Positions 1-10,295 of a DNA stretch of 64,000 nt are shown here, piece by piece. Position 1 is the stretch's first letter. Each line of letters opens with the position of its first letter. Position numbers and translations under genes: made by a program. The notes beneath the pieces were generated by a model, which worked only from the letters and a program-made list of their open reading frames with translations, was not told the origin of the DNA and did no database searches. This DNA is from Pelargonium nanum (taxonomy: Eukaryota > Streptophyta > Magnoliopsida > Geraniales > Geraniaceae): contig JAYMTF010000005.1 in NCBI GenBank assembly GCA_036897485.1, positions 1 to 64,000 of the forward strand, given 5' to 3'.

Positions 1-1631
1 ATGACACGTGTCACTCAATTGGGGTGGTGCTTGAGAATTATATATATATATTAGATGTAAAAATATTCTTTCGTTATAAACTTATTTTTTATGAAAAATC
101 GATACACATTGGGCTAGCGTTATAGAGTTTTGAGATTTGTGAGTTTTTATGTTGGTTCAGCGAGACAAATAGCCCTTAAAATGGCTTGAAAAAGTGAAAA
201 AGGCCTTTGAACATATTCATTTATTGTCCCGACCTTCTCCAAAACTTCGAACGTGCCCCAAGAGTGAAGAACATTGTGAACTTAAGAATTGGCTGAGGTC
301 CTGTCACGACAAGAACATAGATGGTGCATGAGTAGGAGGTGTTGCAACGAGGTCTCGTGCCAAGCCTTTGTCGCGGCAACGAATTGGATGTCACAACAAG
401 AACGCGGGCGAACAAATAAACTAACTTCTCTTCAATTTTTTGAAAAGCAGAAATAAAGTATAGTCGTTTTGAGACAAACAGAATATTATATTATGATCTG
501 ATCCTACCCGAAAACAAATGAAGAACTAATAGTGAAGCGTTTAACAGCACATCTGCGTGGTACGGCTAATGATGCTGCTTATGGAGCAAAGTCATGTAAA
601 AGGTGACAAGGATGAGACAATTACTAAATAGCTGCTTTAAGAATAATGTATAGATAATTGACATTACAAATAAAAAATGTGTACCATTAATTGTAACATC
701 AATTAATTGTGTTTTATATTAGCATTAACGTTTTTCATATGGTAAGTTATTACTAGGAGCATACGCATGAAAAAGGACTCAAATTGAATATCTATTTATT
801 AATTATATTTTTTATTTGCCACATAAATAAAAGTTTTCATCAAAATCAACTTCTCTTGTTACTCAAATTTAGTCTCAAATTGTCATATCGTATTTGTTAT
901 ATTGTGAGCAATTTTATCTCTATCTATCACACGTTACCATACTATTGGGCTAATGAATTAAAAAAATGAAAGTAATCATTGAGGTTGAAAGAACCTCGCT
1001 CATACCTCTTAAAGGTTCTCATTTTTGTATTAGGGATCTTCAATGTGGATATTGTGTCTGTTAATTTATCTTATATTGAAAGAATGTAAAGTCTGTCACC
1101 ACTTGAAATACGTGTTGGGTCATTCACTTAGCAACTTAATCTTTGGATCAGATTCAAGTTGAACATGATAGTAGAGCATTGGTTTTCCATTTTGCTCATT
1201 TTTAAATATTTTCATACAATATTTTAAGAAGAATATGATCCAATCCCTAGTTGGTACACTTAGTAGAGTGATACTAAAATTTCCATGTCCAAAAAAACAC
1301 ACAGAATGTTGATACTAATATCTATCCTTTTGTGGAGCATGAATGTAAAATAGAAACGACAAATGGCCAACTTGTAAGTGCAAAATTGCTCTTGTGGAAC
1401 TCTTCAATGGCCGTCTGAGATAGAGATTAAAGACAAGGGTGTTCAGTTTATATCATGGATCATCAATTTTCATTTACTTATTTTTATAGCAAACTTCACT
1501 TTCATATTTGTTCGCATAGCACTGAAGAGATCTCATCTGAAAATTCCTTAGCTCGTTAAAAACAAAAAAATACCTTGTATACATAACCACACCCAATCAC
1601 CAGTTCTCAACACACAAAAAAGAAAGAGATC
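1..1631. other. Intergenic flank left of the BBE-like gene
   Basis: No supportable gene is seen here. The short open frames have no recognisable domains and the DNA is AT-rich. Bases 3-12 form the palindrome GACACGTGTC, which holds an ACGT core, and the same decamer recurs at 8008-8017. A more GC-rich patch at about 225-430 looks like foreign or repeat-derived sequence but matches nothing I can name. The last 150 bases are A- and C-rich, as expected for the 5' leader of the gene starting at 1632. I see no clear TATA box. Confidence 0.5.
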
Positions 1632-3221
1632 ATGAACTACCTGGCATTGCTTTCTCTGCTCTGCTTTTCACTTTCATGGCCACCAACAGCAACAGCAACA
1701 GCAACTTCAAGTCCCAATCAACATTCAAATTTCATGCACTGCTTGTCCAAAACCAGCATGACCAGCTTCTCCAAAACAACCATCCACACCCCAAGATCGT
1801 CTTCATATTCCTCCATCTTGCGATCTTCTGAGCAAAACCCCAAGTTCTTGAACTCTTCTAAAACCAACAAGCCTCTCCTCATCATCACACCATCTCACGA
1901 ATCCGAAATCCGAGCAGCCATTCTTTGCAGCAAACACCTCAGCTTGCAAATAAGAATCCTCAGCGGCGGGCACGACTATGAAGGCCAGTCGTATCTCTGC
2001 AGCGCACCATTTGTGCTCCTCGACATGGTCACTCTCCGATCAGTGGATGTCAATATTGAAGACGAAACGGCTTGGGTTCAATCCGGCGCGACGCTCGGGG
2101 AGCTCTACTATCACATTGCCAAGAAGAGTCCAATCCATGGATTTCCTGCAGGGCTGTGTCCTACTGTAGGAATTGGCGGACACTTGAGCGGAGGTGGATT
2201 GGGTACTTTGATGAGAAAGTACGGTCTTGCAGCTGATAATGTGATCGATGCGCGCCTCGTGGACGCCAACGGGAGGTTCTTGGACCGAAAAGCAATGGGA
2301 GAGGATCTGTTTTGGGCCATCCGAGGAGGCGGAGGAGCGAGCTTTGGTGTCATCTTGTCGTACAAGATCAAGCTCGTTCGTGTCCCGCCTCGTGTTACTG
2401 GCTTTACCATATCGAAAACTCTAGATCAAGGCGCGGCACGGCTTGTCCACAGATGGCAAAGCATAGCACACAAGCTGCACAAAGATCTGTTCATCAGAAT
2501 CATCATCCAAAACACGGGCCAAGGGAGGAACAAGACGATCCAAGCCTCGTTCAATTCGTTGTTCCTCGGGACAACGGACACACTTATGGATCGGATGAGG
2601 GAGAGCTTCCCCGAGCTCGGGTTGCGGGCCGAGGACTGCGTCGAGATGGAGTGGGTGCAGTCAACTCTCTACTTTGCTGGGTACCAGATAAGTGAGCCCT
2701 TGGAGGTTTTGCTGAGCAAGAAACTGATGTACAAGAGCAATTTCAAGGCCAAATCTGACTATGTGACAGAGCCCATACCAGAGACTGCTCTGCAAGGGAT
2801 TTGGGAGAGGTTTTTGGAGGAAGAGATTGTGTTGATGATTTTGGATCCTCTTGGTGGGAAGATGAGTGAGATCTTGGAGTCTGCAATTCCTTATCCTCAC
2901 AGAAAAGGAAACTTGTACAACATACAGTACATGGTGAAGTGGGAAGGAGATGGTGATGATAATAAGCATGAAGAGTGGATGAGGAAGCTTTACAAGTATA
3001 TGGAGCCATATGTTTCAAAGAATCCAAGAGGTGCTTATGTTAACTATAGGGATCATGAACTGGGGACAAACAAGAATACCAACACAAGCTACAGTGAAGC
3101 AAGTGTTTGGGGGGTTAAGTATTTCAAGGCTAACTTCAAGAGATTGGCACAAGTGAAGGCCAAGGTTGATCCTCACAATTTCTTCAGAAATGAACAGAGC
3201 ATCCCTCTCCTTGCTGTGTAA
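1632..3221 (+). CDS. Berberine bridge enzyme-like FAD oxidase (BBE22/CELLOX-like)
   Basis: This is a single-exon gene of 529 aa, the usual length and structure for plant BBE-like proteins. A hydrophobic N-terminus (about residues 1-20) looks like a secretion signal, so the product probably acts in the apoplast. The FAD-binding domain is complete. His114 in SGGHDYEG and Cys176 in GLCPTVGIGGHLSGGG are the two residues that bind FAD covalently in this family. Further family motifs are GEDLFWAIRGGGGASFGV and the C-terminal BBE box with YVNYRDHELG and VDPHNFFRNEQSIP. Members oxidise alkaloids, monolignols or cell-wall oligosaccharides. By position the best match is Arabidopsis At4g20860 (BBE22), reported as a cellodextrin oxidase, but the substrate here is inferred from synteny only. 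The ATG at 1632 follows an A-rich leader. A SINE lies about 60 bp past the stop. Confidence 0.93.
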   Translation: MNYLALLSLLCFSLSWPPTATATATSSPNQHSNFMHCLSKTSMTSFSKTTIHTPRSSSYSSILRSSEQNPKFLNSSKTNKPLLIITPSHESEIRAAILCSKHLSLQIRILSGGHDYEGQSYLCSAPFVLLDMVTLRSVDVNIEDETAWVQSGATLGELYYHIAKKSPIHGFPAGLCPTVGIGGHLSGGGLGTLMRKYGLAADNVIDARLVDANGRFLDRKAMGEDLFWAIRGGGGASFGVILSYKIKLVRVPPRVTGFTISKTLDQGAARLVHRWQSIAHKLHKDLFIRIIIQNTGQGRNKTIQASFNSLFLGTTDTLMDRMRESFPELGLRAEDCVEMEWVQSTLYFAGYQISEPLEVLLSKKLMYKSNFKAKSDYVTEPIPETALQGIWERFLEEEIVLMILDPLGGKMSEILESAIPYPHRKGNLYNIQYMVKWEGDGDDNKHEEWMRKLYKYMEPYVSKNPRGAYVNYRDHELGTNKNTNTSYSEASVWGVKYFKANFKRLAQVKAKVDPHNFFRNEQSIPLLAV

Positions 3222-3280
3222 AATAATAAGTAATGCAATTGCAAATATAGAGAAACCATGCATGCACATTTGTGATCAAT

Positions 3281-3446
3281 ACCATAGCAGGTTGGGCCAA
3301 GCGGTTTAAACGCTTCAGATTCCCTTTGAAGTCACTGGTTCGAGTCTCCCTGCTGATAGTATGGGATGGGGTGTGTTATTTGAGTTTAAACTTTAAAGGG
3401 GAGAGCTACCCCTATTGTGTAGCTCAACTGATAAAAATAACATCTC
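3281..3446 (+). mobile_element. tRNA-derived SINE (copy 1), just past the BBE-like stop codon
   Basis: A tRNA-like head with an A box (TGGGCCAAGCGG) and a B box (GGTTCGAGTCTC) is followed by a G-rich body. The tail contains TTTAAAGGGGAGAGCTACCC and a TAGCTC that pairs with GAGCTA as a small hairpin. The sequence TGATCAAT occurs at 3273-3280 and again at 3447-3454, which fits a target-site duplication. The tail is almost identical to that of the element at 5936-6095, although the heads differ. Because it begins about 60 bp after the stop codon, it probably lies in the 3' UTR of the BBE-like gene. Confidence 0.75.
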
Positions 3447-3821
3447 TGATCAATGACAACTTCCACAAAACTAAATATGCATAAGAATTAGCCAAAGAGC
3501 ACAGCTACAGCTGAACATGAATGAAGCTAGTTTTTGCCAAAAGACCTTCACAATCCAAATCCAACAACAAACCCAACCACAAGTAACAAAACATACTAGT
3601 ATTGATAAAATAATAAATTAATGATTTGATTCCATTTACACGATTCTGCCAATACAGAGAATTAAGAAAATCCTGGATAATATATTTCCCCGGGTAACAT
3701 ACACAATGGAATATATAGGGTCGGGGTGATGAGAGAATTGAGAGAGATTGCTTAACCCACTGAAATATTACTCGTGTTCAATCAATGCATGCTACTGCTA
3801 CCCTTAATTTTACCAATAAAA

Positions 3822-6689
3822 TCATCTACTTTTCTCGGCTGCTTTTGTTTGAGGAAGTGTTCCAAACACCCTGTCCCACAGGGAAGAAGTTATCCCAAAG
3901 CCCTTATTCTGGATCCTAAAGTGATGGTTCAAGTGATATTTCTGTGAAGCACAACCAAACCAAAATTTTGTTACAAATATATCATACACCGCTTCCTTTC
4001 ATTTATTGATTTGATGAAACAAAAACCGAGTGATGCTAGAATTTGCTTGTAAACTAGAAAATTAAGTGGAACATACCTTAAGATTGCGGGCCACTTCTTT
4101 TGATGGCTGACCATGGTGCAGGTAGTAATGGGTTACATCATACATCACATACCCCAGCAGACCACCTCCGAACAAAGCAGGAGTGGTAGTTGGGGTGGAC
4201 ATAAGACTCAGCAAGTTATAGAACTGGCAAATGACAGACTTTTAGTTAGGAACAAGTATCGGAGAGCAGAACTACAACTATGCAAATCAACAACTCAACG
4301 CATCATTAGGCCAACGGCCAAGTCTAACATACACGAGTGATATTTAAATGCTTTCACACACACGAAAAAATGAATACATAAAAACAACCCAGGATTATCT
4401 ATTATTAACATTAGTAATCTAAATTATGATGGGTTTATAATGGAGAATAGAATAAAAGAATAATCTCAATCCAATTCAAAACAAAACCCCAAAGAGCTAT
4501 TTTGGAATAAATTTCAGATCATAAATTAATACAATCATCACCGATAGTGTTACATCTTAAACAACGCTCACTTCGATTCCAACTATTCAACAACAGTGAT
4601 AAACATAATATTCTCTCCGTCCCAAAATGTGTCATCTTTCCTTTTTTAGAAAGTTAGTTATGCACGAATTGTCAATAAAACCCTTATAATAAGTTAGTTA
4701 GTGACCTTAAGTTTGTTATAACACATCATTATGAGAATACAAGAGTAAATATACCACACTAACTTCTTAATTTTTCTCAAAATAGAAACAAGGACACTCA
4801 TTTCGGGCCAGAGGGAGTAATTTTTTATTTTTTTGTTTAGAATTCACCACAGATAGTAGTACAATTTTTTACAACAGATGAATTTTGTGAGGATGAAAAA
4901 TATTCCCTAGTCAGATGACTTGAATTTTAGATAAGAGAATCTTGCAATATTACATTCAAGGAAAACACACTATATGCAATCTGATATATGATTATATACT
5001 ATAAGCAACTAATAAAAATGAAGAAATAATTGTACACTTAGAATAAGATTTATAATCCCAAATTCAAATGATAAACATGAAAGATTAAGGTTGAGTAGAC
5101 ATACAGGGAAACATAAAATAGCTGTTGCAGCAGGTGGGAAAACAAGTCGTAGACCATCCATTGGGTGCTTATGATGGCAACCATGAAGAAGATAATGAAT
5201 AGTGTTTCCCCTGAAGTAAACTCTCAACAAATCAGTACAGTATTCTATTAAAGTATGAATATTGCTAGTCAGGCTCAGAACATAACAGAAAATTAAAAAT
5301 GTACATGCATGCATGTAAATGAGAGAGAGAGCATAAACTAACCAATAGCTTGTTGTTTCAATGTGGAAAAGGAAACGGTGTAATGAATACTCCATCAATG
5401 TCCACACAAAAATGCCAAAAACCACCATTAAAGCTACCTGAGGAACTGAATGGCCCATTTTATAAGACATGAAGATGGACCATGATACAACTGGTAGCCA
5501 AATTACTGGAATTGCCCACCACACTGTGCGGGTTAAGAACTGTTTCAAATAATGTGATAGTTAGATAACATTCCTTGCAAACAAATTCCCTATTGAAACC
5601 ATGAAATCATGCAATTGAAAATAATGTAGTAGTATATACAAAGAATGAGGTAGTACCTCCCAAAAGTTACTTTGAAAGAATCGAGGTCCTTCCTTGGAAA
5701 CAATAGGCTGATGAACCCACTCCTGGTACTCTTCTCCAAGATAACCCACCTGTCACATATTATAAATAAATTTAAAAAAAAGTGAAATATAATTATTAAC
5801 ACTAACAGTCTAACACTGTATCAAAACAGAGTCAACATAGCGTTTGTATAATTTCTTTTTTAACTTAGGTAAAATATATAATAAAAAAACTTACTTTCTT
5901 TAAATTTAAAAACTCATATTCAAACCCTCAATTCAGCCCCCTAGGGGGTGGTGCAATGGTCAAGACACACATCTCCATGTGGGAGGTCGTGGGTTCAAAT
6001 CCCATTGCGTCGGGTGGGGTGGGATTTTGGGTTTAAAGGGGAGAGCTACCCACTATTGTGTAGCTCAACTTTTAAAAAAAAAGAAAAAAAGAAAAAAACC
6101 CTCAATTCAAAATAAGAAATATCAAACTAATTATATCGTTCGCTTATTTTTTTCTCTAAATATAAGGAATGAATTTTATGATTATATTTATCGTATTCAA
6201 CAAAGTTAAATAATGTAGGTGTAGAATTATGACGTAAATGAATTTTTAAATTGGTGGCGTCACCAATTCTCGTCATTTCAAATGTAGGAAATTCAATTCC
6301 TTCAATTTTAGATTTATGTAACGAATGTTGGGAAAGAGAATATATTTTTAATTACAAACGTGTCATTCCTTACAAACCTTAAACGAACGCAAAAAAATAG
6401 TAATTTTAAATACCCAACATGTCCTAATTTCCTAAGAATCAAACTAAAATTTGTTATACATACACCACCCAAGTGGTGGCTAAGTGGGTTTCAAAAGACA
6501 AACAGATATTTCTATTGGTTTCCTAGTCACGATTATAATCTATGAGCATAAAGCTGAAAAGCTCAGTGACAAACTTTTAGCAAGAGAAAATTTTGTGCGA
6601 GAATATACTAGATACAGAAAACGGTTGAGTATCTTTACCTGGTAGACGAGGGGTTTATCCAAATCAACTGTGAAGCCTTGCACAACCAT
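3822..6689 (-). CDS. FAH: Fatty acid 2-hydroxylase (FAH1/FAH2)
   Basis: Six coding exons on the minus strand: 6639-6689, 5657-5749, 5343-5539, 5105-5210, 4077-4223 and 3822-3941. Every intron is GT..AG and the joined frame gives 237 aa, the same length as the Arabidopsis proteins. It is the plant form, which lacks a fused cytochrome b5 domain. It is an ER membrane di-iron enzyme that adds a 2-hydroxyl to very-long-chain fatty acids of sphingolipids. The histidine boxes are all visible: LHRFLFH, HYLLHGCHHKHP, THYYLHH and KYHLNHHF. Hydrophobic stretches around TVWWAIPVIWLPVVSW and VALMVVFGIFVWTL are membrane segments. A non-coding first exon (about 7386-7640) joins a leader at 6690-6721. Intron 1 carries a SINE and intron 4 a Stowaway MITE. 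Gene order matches FAH2 (At4g20870). Confidence 0.95.
4611..4820. mobile_element. Stowaway-type MITE in FAH intron 4
   Basis: This is an element of about 210 bp with imperfect terminal inverted repeats: CTCTCCGTCCCAAAATG at the left and a complementary CATTTCGGGCCAGAGGGAG at the right, next to TA. The CTCC(C)TCCGTCCC end is typical of plant Stowaway (Tc1/mariner-related) MITEs. Its interior matches the reverse complement of the element at 59058-59310, so the two are one family in opposite orientations. There is no coding capacity. Confidence 0.8.
5936..6095 (+). mobile_element. tRNA-derived SINE (copy 2) in FAH intron 1
   Basis: The head has an A box (GTGGTGCAATGGTC) and a perfect B box (GGGTTCAAATCC). 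It is followed by a G-rich body, the TTTAAAGGGGAGAGCTACCC tail, TGTGTAGCTCAACT and an A-rich end. The element is bounded by a perfect 14-bp direct repeat, AAACCCTCAATTCA, at 5922-5935 and 6096-6109. The perfect duplication suggests a fairly recent insertion. It sits in the sense strand of + but antisense to the FAH transcript. Confidence 0.9.
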
Positions 6690-7385
6690 CTTGGCACTTT
6701 ACTATGCAACTGAGTGCAAACCTACATAGCAAATGGTTAGATGAGAAAAGATTGAAATATACGAGAAGATAAGAGCTACAACATGGGAAAAGAATTCTTC
6801 TTCTTTTCATTTTTGCATGGCAAATCTTTTGACCTAATGAAGCAAACCATTATACTTCATGATAGCTACTACAGCCCCAATATACTCATATTGGAGTTTG
6901 AGAGATTTCAATAACTATACTAATCTGATGAGTGTAACATTCTCGAGTTTAATACCCAGTTGATATATCTCATTAAAAAACATCCTTCAAAGTAGGGAAA
7001 AGCATAAAAATATTTAAAAAAAAAACTAAAGAAAAATCAAAGATAAGTTCTTGTTGGCATTTGTTTGTAAAATAGTTAAGACTTAAGATGCCACTAGAAT
7101 ATGTACATTCTCAAAAAGAAAAGAACATATAGATTTTAGATCATCAACGCAACTCAATAGAGCACAACACAGCAACAATTAAACTTCACCTAGGCAGATC
7201 CCCATTTTCCCTAATCAAAGAACCCTTAAAAAAAATACAACTTTGGTCTCGTTTTCGCAAATTTACCAATTCACCAACCATTGCAAATCAGTGAAATAAC
7301 CCAAATACACGAAACCCTATAAGATAAAACCCAAAAAAAAAATGAGCATACAATCAAAGAATGGAAATCGAGTCAATTGACCAAC

Positions 7386-7640
7386 CTGGTACAATGCGGG
7401 TCGGATCTTCTTTCTCTTTGTAGATCGTCCCTCGACCAAAAAACACAGAGCTTGGTGTGGTGTGGAGATGGGTTTTTTCCGGCGAGGCAGTGGTGGAGTA
7501 GAGAGAAGGAGAAAAATTGCGTGCACAAATAGAGGAGATGGATAAACAGATCTGGAGCGTTGAATGAATCTGATGGTGGCAGCGCCAGCGGATTTGCACG
7601 TTGGATCGGGTTCTAGACGTTGTTGCCAGTCTGGCACTTG
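7386..7640 (-). other. Probable non-coding first exon (5' UTR) of the FAH gene
   Basis: On the minus strand the sequence reads TTGTACCAG then GTTGG, a good splice donor at 7386. A matching acceptor (TATGTAG) lies just 5' of the leader 6690-6721 that precedes the FAH start codon. Open frames across this exon (about 100 aa) are CT-rich leader translations without any domain. The left limit of the exon (transcription start) is only estimated. Confidence 0.5.
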
Positions 7641-7920
7641 TAGTCACAGCTCAGCTAATATAGTCATGGAGATAGAGTTCTGGACGGAATGGAACCACAT
7701 GACAGTGTCCTAATCGTGGGACCTACTGAGATGGTCATTCCTGATTGGTCTATTTTACGCCGTTCGATGGATAATAGAATTTGATAGGGTGTTAGGTTTT
7801 GTACCGTAACTTAACAGTCAGCGCCAACAGTTATTCTTTGGCTGTTTGGTCACAACAATACGTAAGACACGAAACAAATAGTTGTATTATTTTCGATTAT
7901 TTAAAGGATTGTGGCCATGT

Positions 7921-8200
7921 GTGATCCGAACACGTGGCACGTGCTCACTGGATGGAGCCGAGACTGTGATCCGATGCGACATAGAGGAGATAGGCCTGTT
8001 TCGCTTGGACACGTGTCACGAGCACACAGGTTGGGGAAGACTGTGCACTTGAACACGAGTCATGAGCACACATGTCCTTCCGGGGCTATGATCTGGTGGG
8101 ACACGGGATCACAATCTTGATGCACTCAGACATGTGGCACGAGCACACTGGCCAAACTGAGCCGCGTTGTCGTGAGCACAGTGGTGGGTCCATACTGACG
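7921..8200. repeat. Degenerate tandem array with G-box (ACGTG) cores upstream of FAH
   Basis: Four related blocks lie at about 7930, 8009, 8052 and 8131. Each is a version of CACGTGGCACGAGCACACTGG. The first contains two complete CACGTG boxes (7931-7936 and 7938-7943). The second contains the palindrome GACACGTGTC at 8008-8017. The spacing is 79, 43 and 79 bp. The array lies about 300-550 bp upstream of the presumed FAH transcription start, so it could act as a promoter element, but it may equally be a fragment of an unknown repeat. Confidence 0.55.
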
Positions 8201-8949
8201 TGTCGTCAGAGATTTTGGACCAATGAGGAACAACTACGTGGAAGGTGGGTCCCACCATGCCGACATGGCAAATTCTTGTGGAAGAAATCAGATGCGTGTC
8301 TTACACGCACCGCACATGAGGGGCGCATGGGAGCGCGTGTCTGGGTTGCATTTTTTATTTATTGGATCTTTCAAAGTCCAATTAAGAGCCTATTTGAACT
8401 TGTATCAACCCTATATTGGATTCAAAATGATCATCTGTTCGATGCGGGCGTTGTTGAGGGCTTTGCCATAATTTTTGGTGTATGTTACATATACTTTATT
8501 GCACGCTTTCGTTGACGTCACCAACCTTTGAGTATTTATCAGGGACACTTGTCGGTCTCTAAGTGACTTCTTTATCTATAAATGTTCATGTAGAACATGC
8601 ATAATTGGGTTTTGACCAAAAATTGGACCTAACTAGACGGGAACTAATTCAGCAAACAAATTGGTCTGGATTTTAAGTCCACTCATTGCGTAACCATTCT
8701 GTTCGGGCATATCTTAGAATTATTTTTACTTTTAGTATAATATATTTCATTATTGTGAACTCTATTTACCTCAATTACAATTATTTCTATTACTTCTATA
8801 ATTATAAAGTATTTTTATATAAAATAAATTTTGAAATCTATTCGGACCGGTTTTAGCTGGAACCATTCACAACTGGTCCAATTCTTGGAATGACCCTAAT
8901 TGGTCTGGTCTTACAATCCTTTACTTGGAAAAAATCCGGTCCCAGTTCG
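8201..8949. other. Intergenic DNA between the G-box array and a LINE fragment
   Basis: There are open frames of up to 147 aa (8072-8515), but none shows a domain, a splice structure or codon bias resembling its neighbours. From about 8560 onward the DNA is AT-rich with scattered TTGGTC motifs. No gene can be supported here. Confidence 0.4.
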
Positions 8950-9447
8950 GTTTTCATGGGTTGTGGCTGGTTTCGATCAATCTGGCATAAAGTTCTCGCT
9001 TGGTGGAATGTTGACTCGGTTTTTCCAGACACAATTCTGGAGCTATTAATTCAATGGAAGATCATGTTTCAAATAACTCTTCTCTCAAAGTACTGGGAAG
9101 CCATTTGTCATATCACACTTTGGCAAATCTGGCTCGCTCGAAACAAACTTGTCTTCGAAGACACAATTGAGGAGGCCCTCTGCATTTTCTCAAAAATTGC
9201 AGCCATGTCTTTCGCTGTCATCTCTGCAAATCTCAACGACCGGGTCGGTCCTCATGTTTGGTCCTTAGCCCATTGGACTTCCTCTCCAACCTCAGCTCTT
9301 TCCTTAGTGTTGGAGTCCATGTACCTCTCATTTCTTGCTGTTTTTTATTCTATTTTTGGGTGGATGTACTTGTGTTTCTCCCTTCGAAACTATATAAAAT
9401 GAGTACTTTTGCTGATAAAAAAACATTTTCAAATAAAAAAAAAATAT
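8950..9447 (+). mobile_element. LINE 3'-end fragment (zinc-binding reverse transcriptase tail)
   Basis: The plus strand encodes a stretch with IWHKVLAWWNVDSVFP and ICHITLWQIWLARNKLVFED. This is the cysteine-poor end of the zf-RVT region found at the C-terminus of plant L1-type LINE polyproteins. It ends in an A-rich 3' terminus after TTTTGCTGATAAAAAA, which is typical for these elements. No reverse transcriptase core is present, so this is a 5'-truncated copy. It differs from the long LINE at 39.9-45.9 kb. Confidence 0.75.
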
Positions 9448-10105
9448 AGAACACTCCTTTAACAAGATTAATTATATTTTGATTCTCTGTAAAAGGGAGT
9501 AAAACAGACACCGGAGTTGGATACAATTATGCTTCTCACCAACACCAGTCAAATTCAGCATTTTTGCACCAAATTTCTAATGTTGATAGTGGAAAAATGA
9601 GAAGCAGAGCAGCACATGCAAGAAGACAATTTTATGTGCAGAGTTGTTGGAGTTGGAGGCAATCAATTATGCTTGTCACCATCTCTCTATGTTGTTTACT
9701 TAAAAAAAGTCTTGTGGAGCACAAAAGCAAAAGTGCCAACCTTTTATTTGTCTTGGATTTTCATGTTCTGTAATGTTTTGGTTAAATATAGTGAGCTTCC
9801 CTTTCCCTGACTAGGATTTGCATTTTCCTGTGGCCAAAACCCATAAATAAATAGCCACTCATGCATTCATTACAGCAACTGATGGCTACATATTTACTCA
9901 AGGCTGGCTTGTTGTTGGCTAATTAACTAATAGAGTACATTTTCCAGGAAAGTTGAATGAAGCAACATCAGAATGTGAAAGGAACTATAATTTACAGGCC
10001 CTGAACAAGCATATATAGAAGATTAAGGAACTATAATTTGTATTGGTAAATTTAATTTACATTGTTGTGATACTTGGATAACAAAAAGGCTGGGGCTTAC
10101 AAAAA
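9448..10105. other. Intergenic DNA, 3' side of the ERT2-like gene
   Basis: AT-rich sequence without any supportable gene. The two overlapping short frames at 9564-9810 show no domain. The right part may include the 3' UTR of the minus-strand ERT2-like gene. Confidence 0.4.
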
Positions 10106-10295
10106 GTAGAAACAATGGCTACTTTCAGGATACAAACACAATGCCATCCGCAAAGGGCTTAAGCTATCTTCAGATTGCGACAAGAGACCTCAACATCGGG
10201 ACATAGGTAGAAACAATGGCTATTTTCAGGTTACAAACACAACGCCATCCACAAAGGGTCTTCAGATTGCGACAAGAGATCTCACCATCGGGACA
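10106..10295. repeat. 101-bp tandem duplication across the ERT2-like stop codon
   Basis: Two units start with GTAGAAACAATGGCTA at 10106 and 10207. They stay alike through CAGATTGCGACAAGAGA and on to CATCGGGACAT. The right-hand unit contains the last codons and the stop of the ERT2-like gene. The left-hand unit is a diverged copy in its 3' UTR. The period is 101 bp with a small indel. Confidence 0.8.

Noticed and set aside
3287-3355. Possible tRNA-Leu gene
   Set aside because: A and B boxes are present, but the acceptor, anticodon and variable arms do not fold properly and a SINE body and tail follow. It is a SINE head.
7317-7647. Two frames of about 100 aa on the minus strand
   Set aside because: They lie in the presumed non-coding first exon of FAH. 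The FAH start codon downstream is clear and conserved.
8072-8515. 147-aa frame in the repeat-rich region
   Set aside because: It has no domain and starts inside the G-box repeat array, so chance is the simplest explanation.
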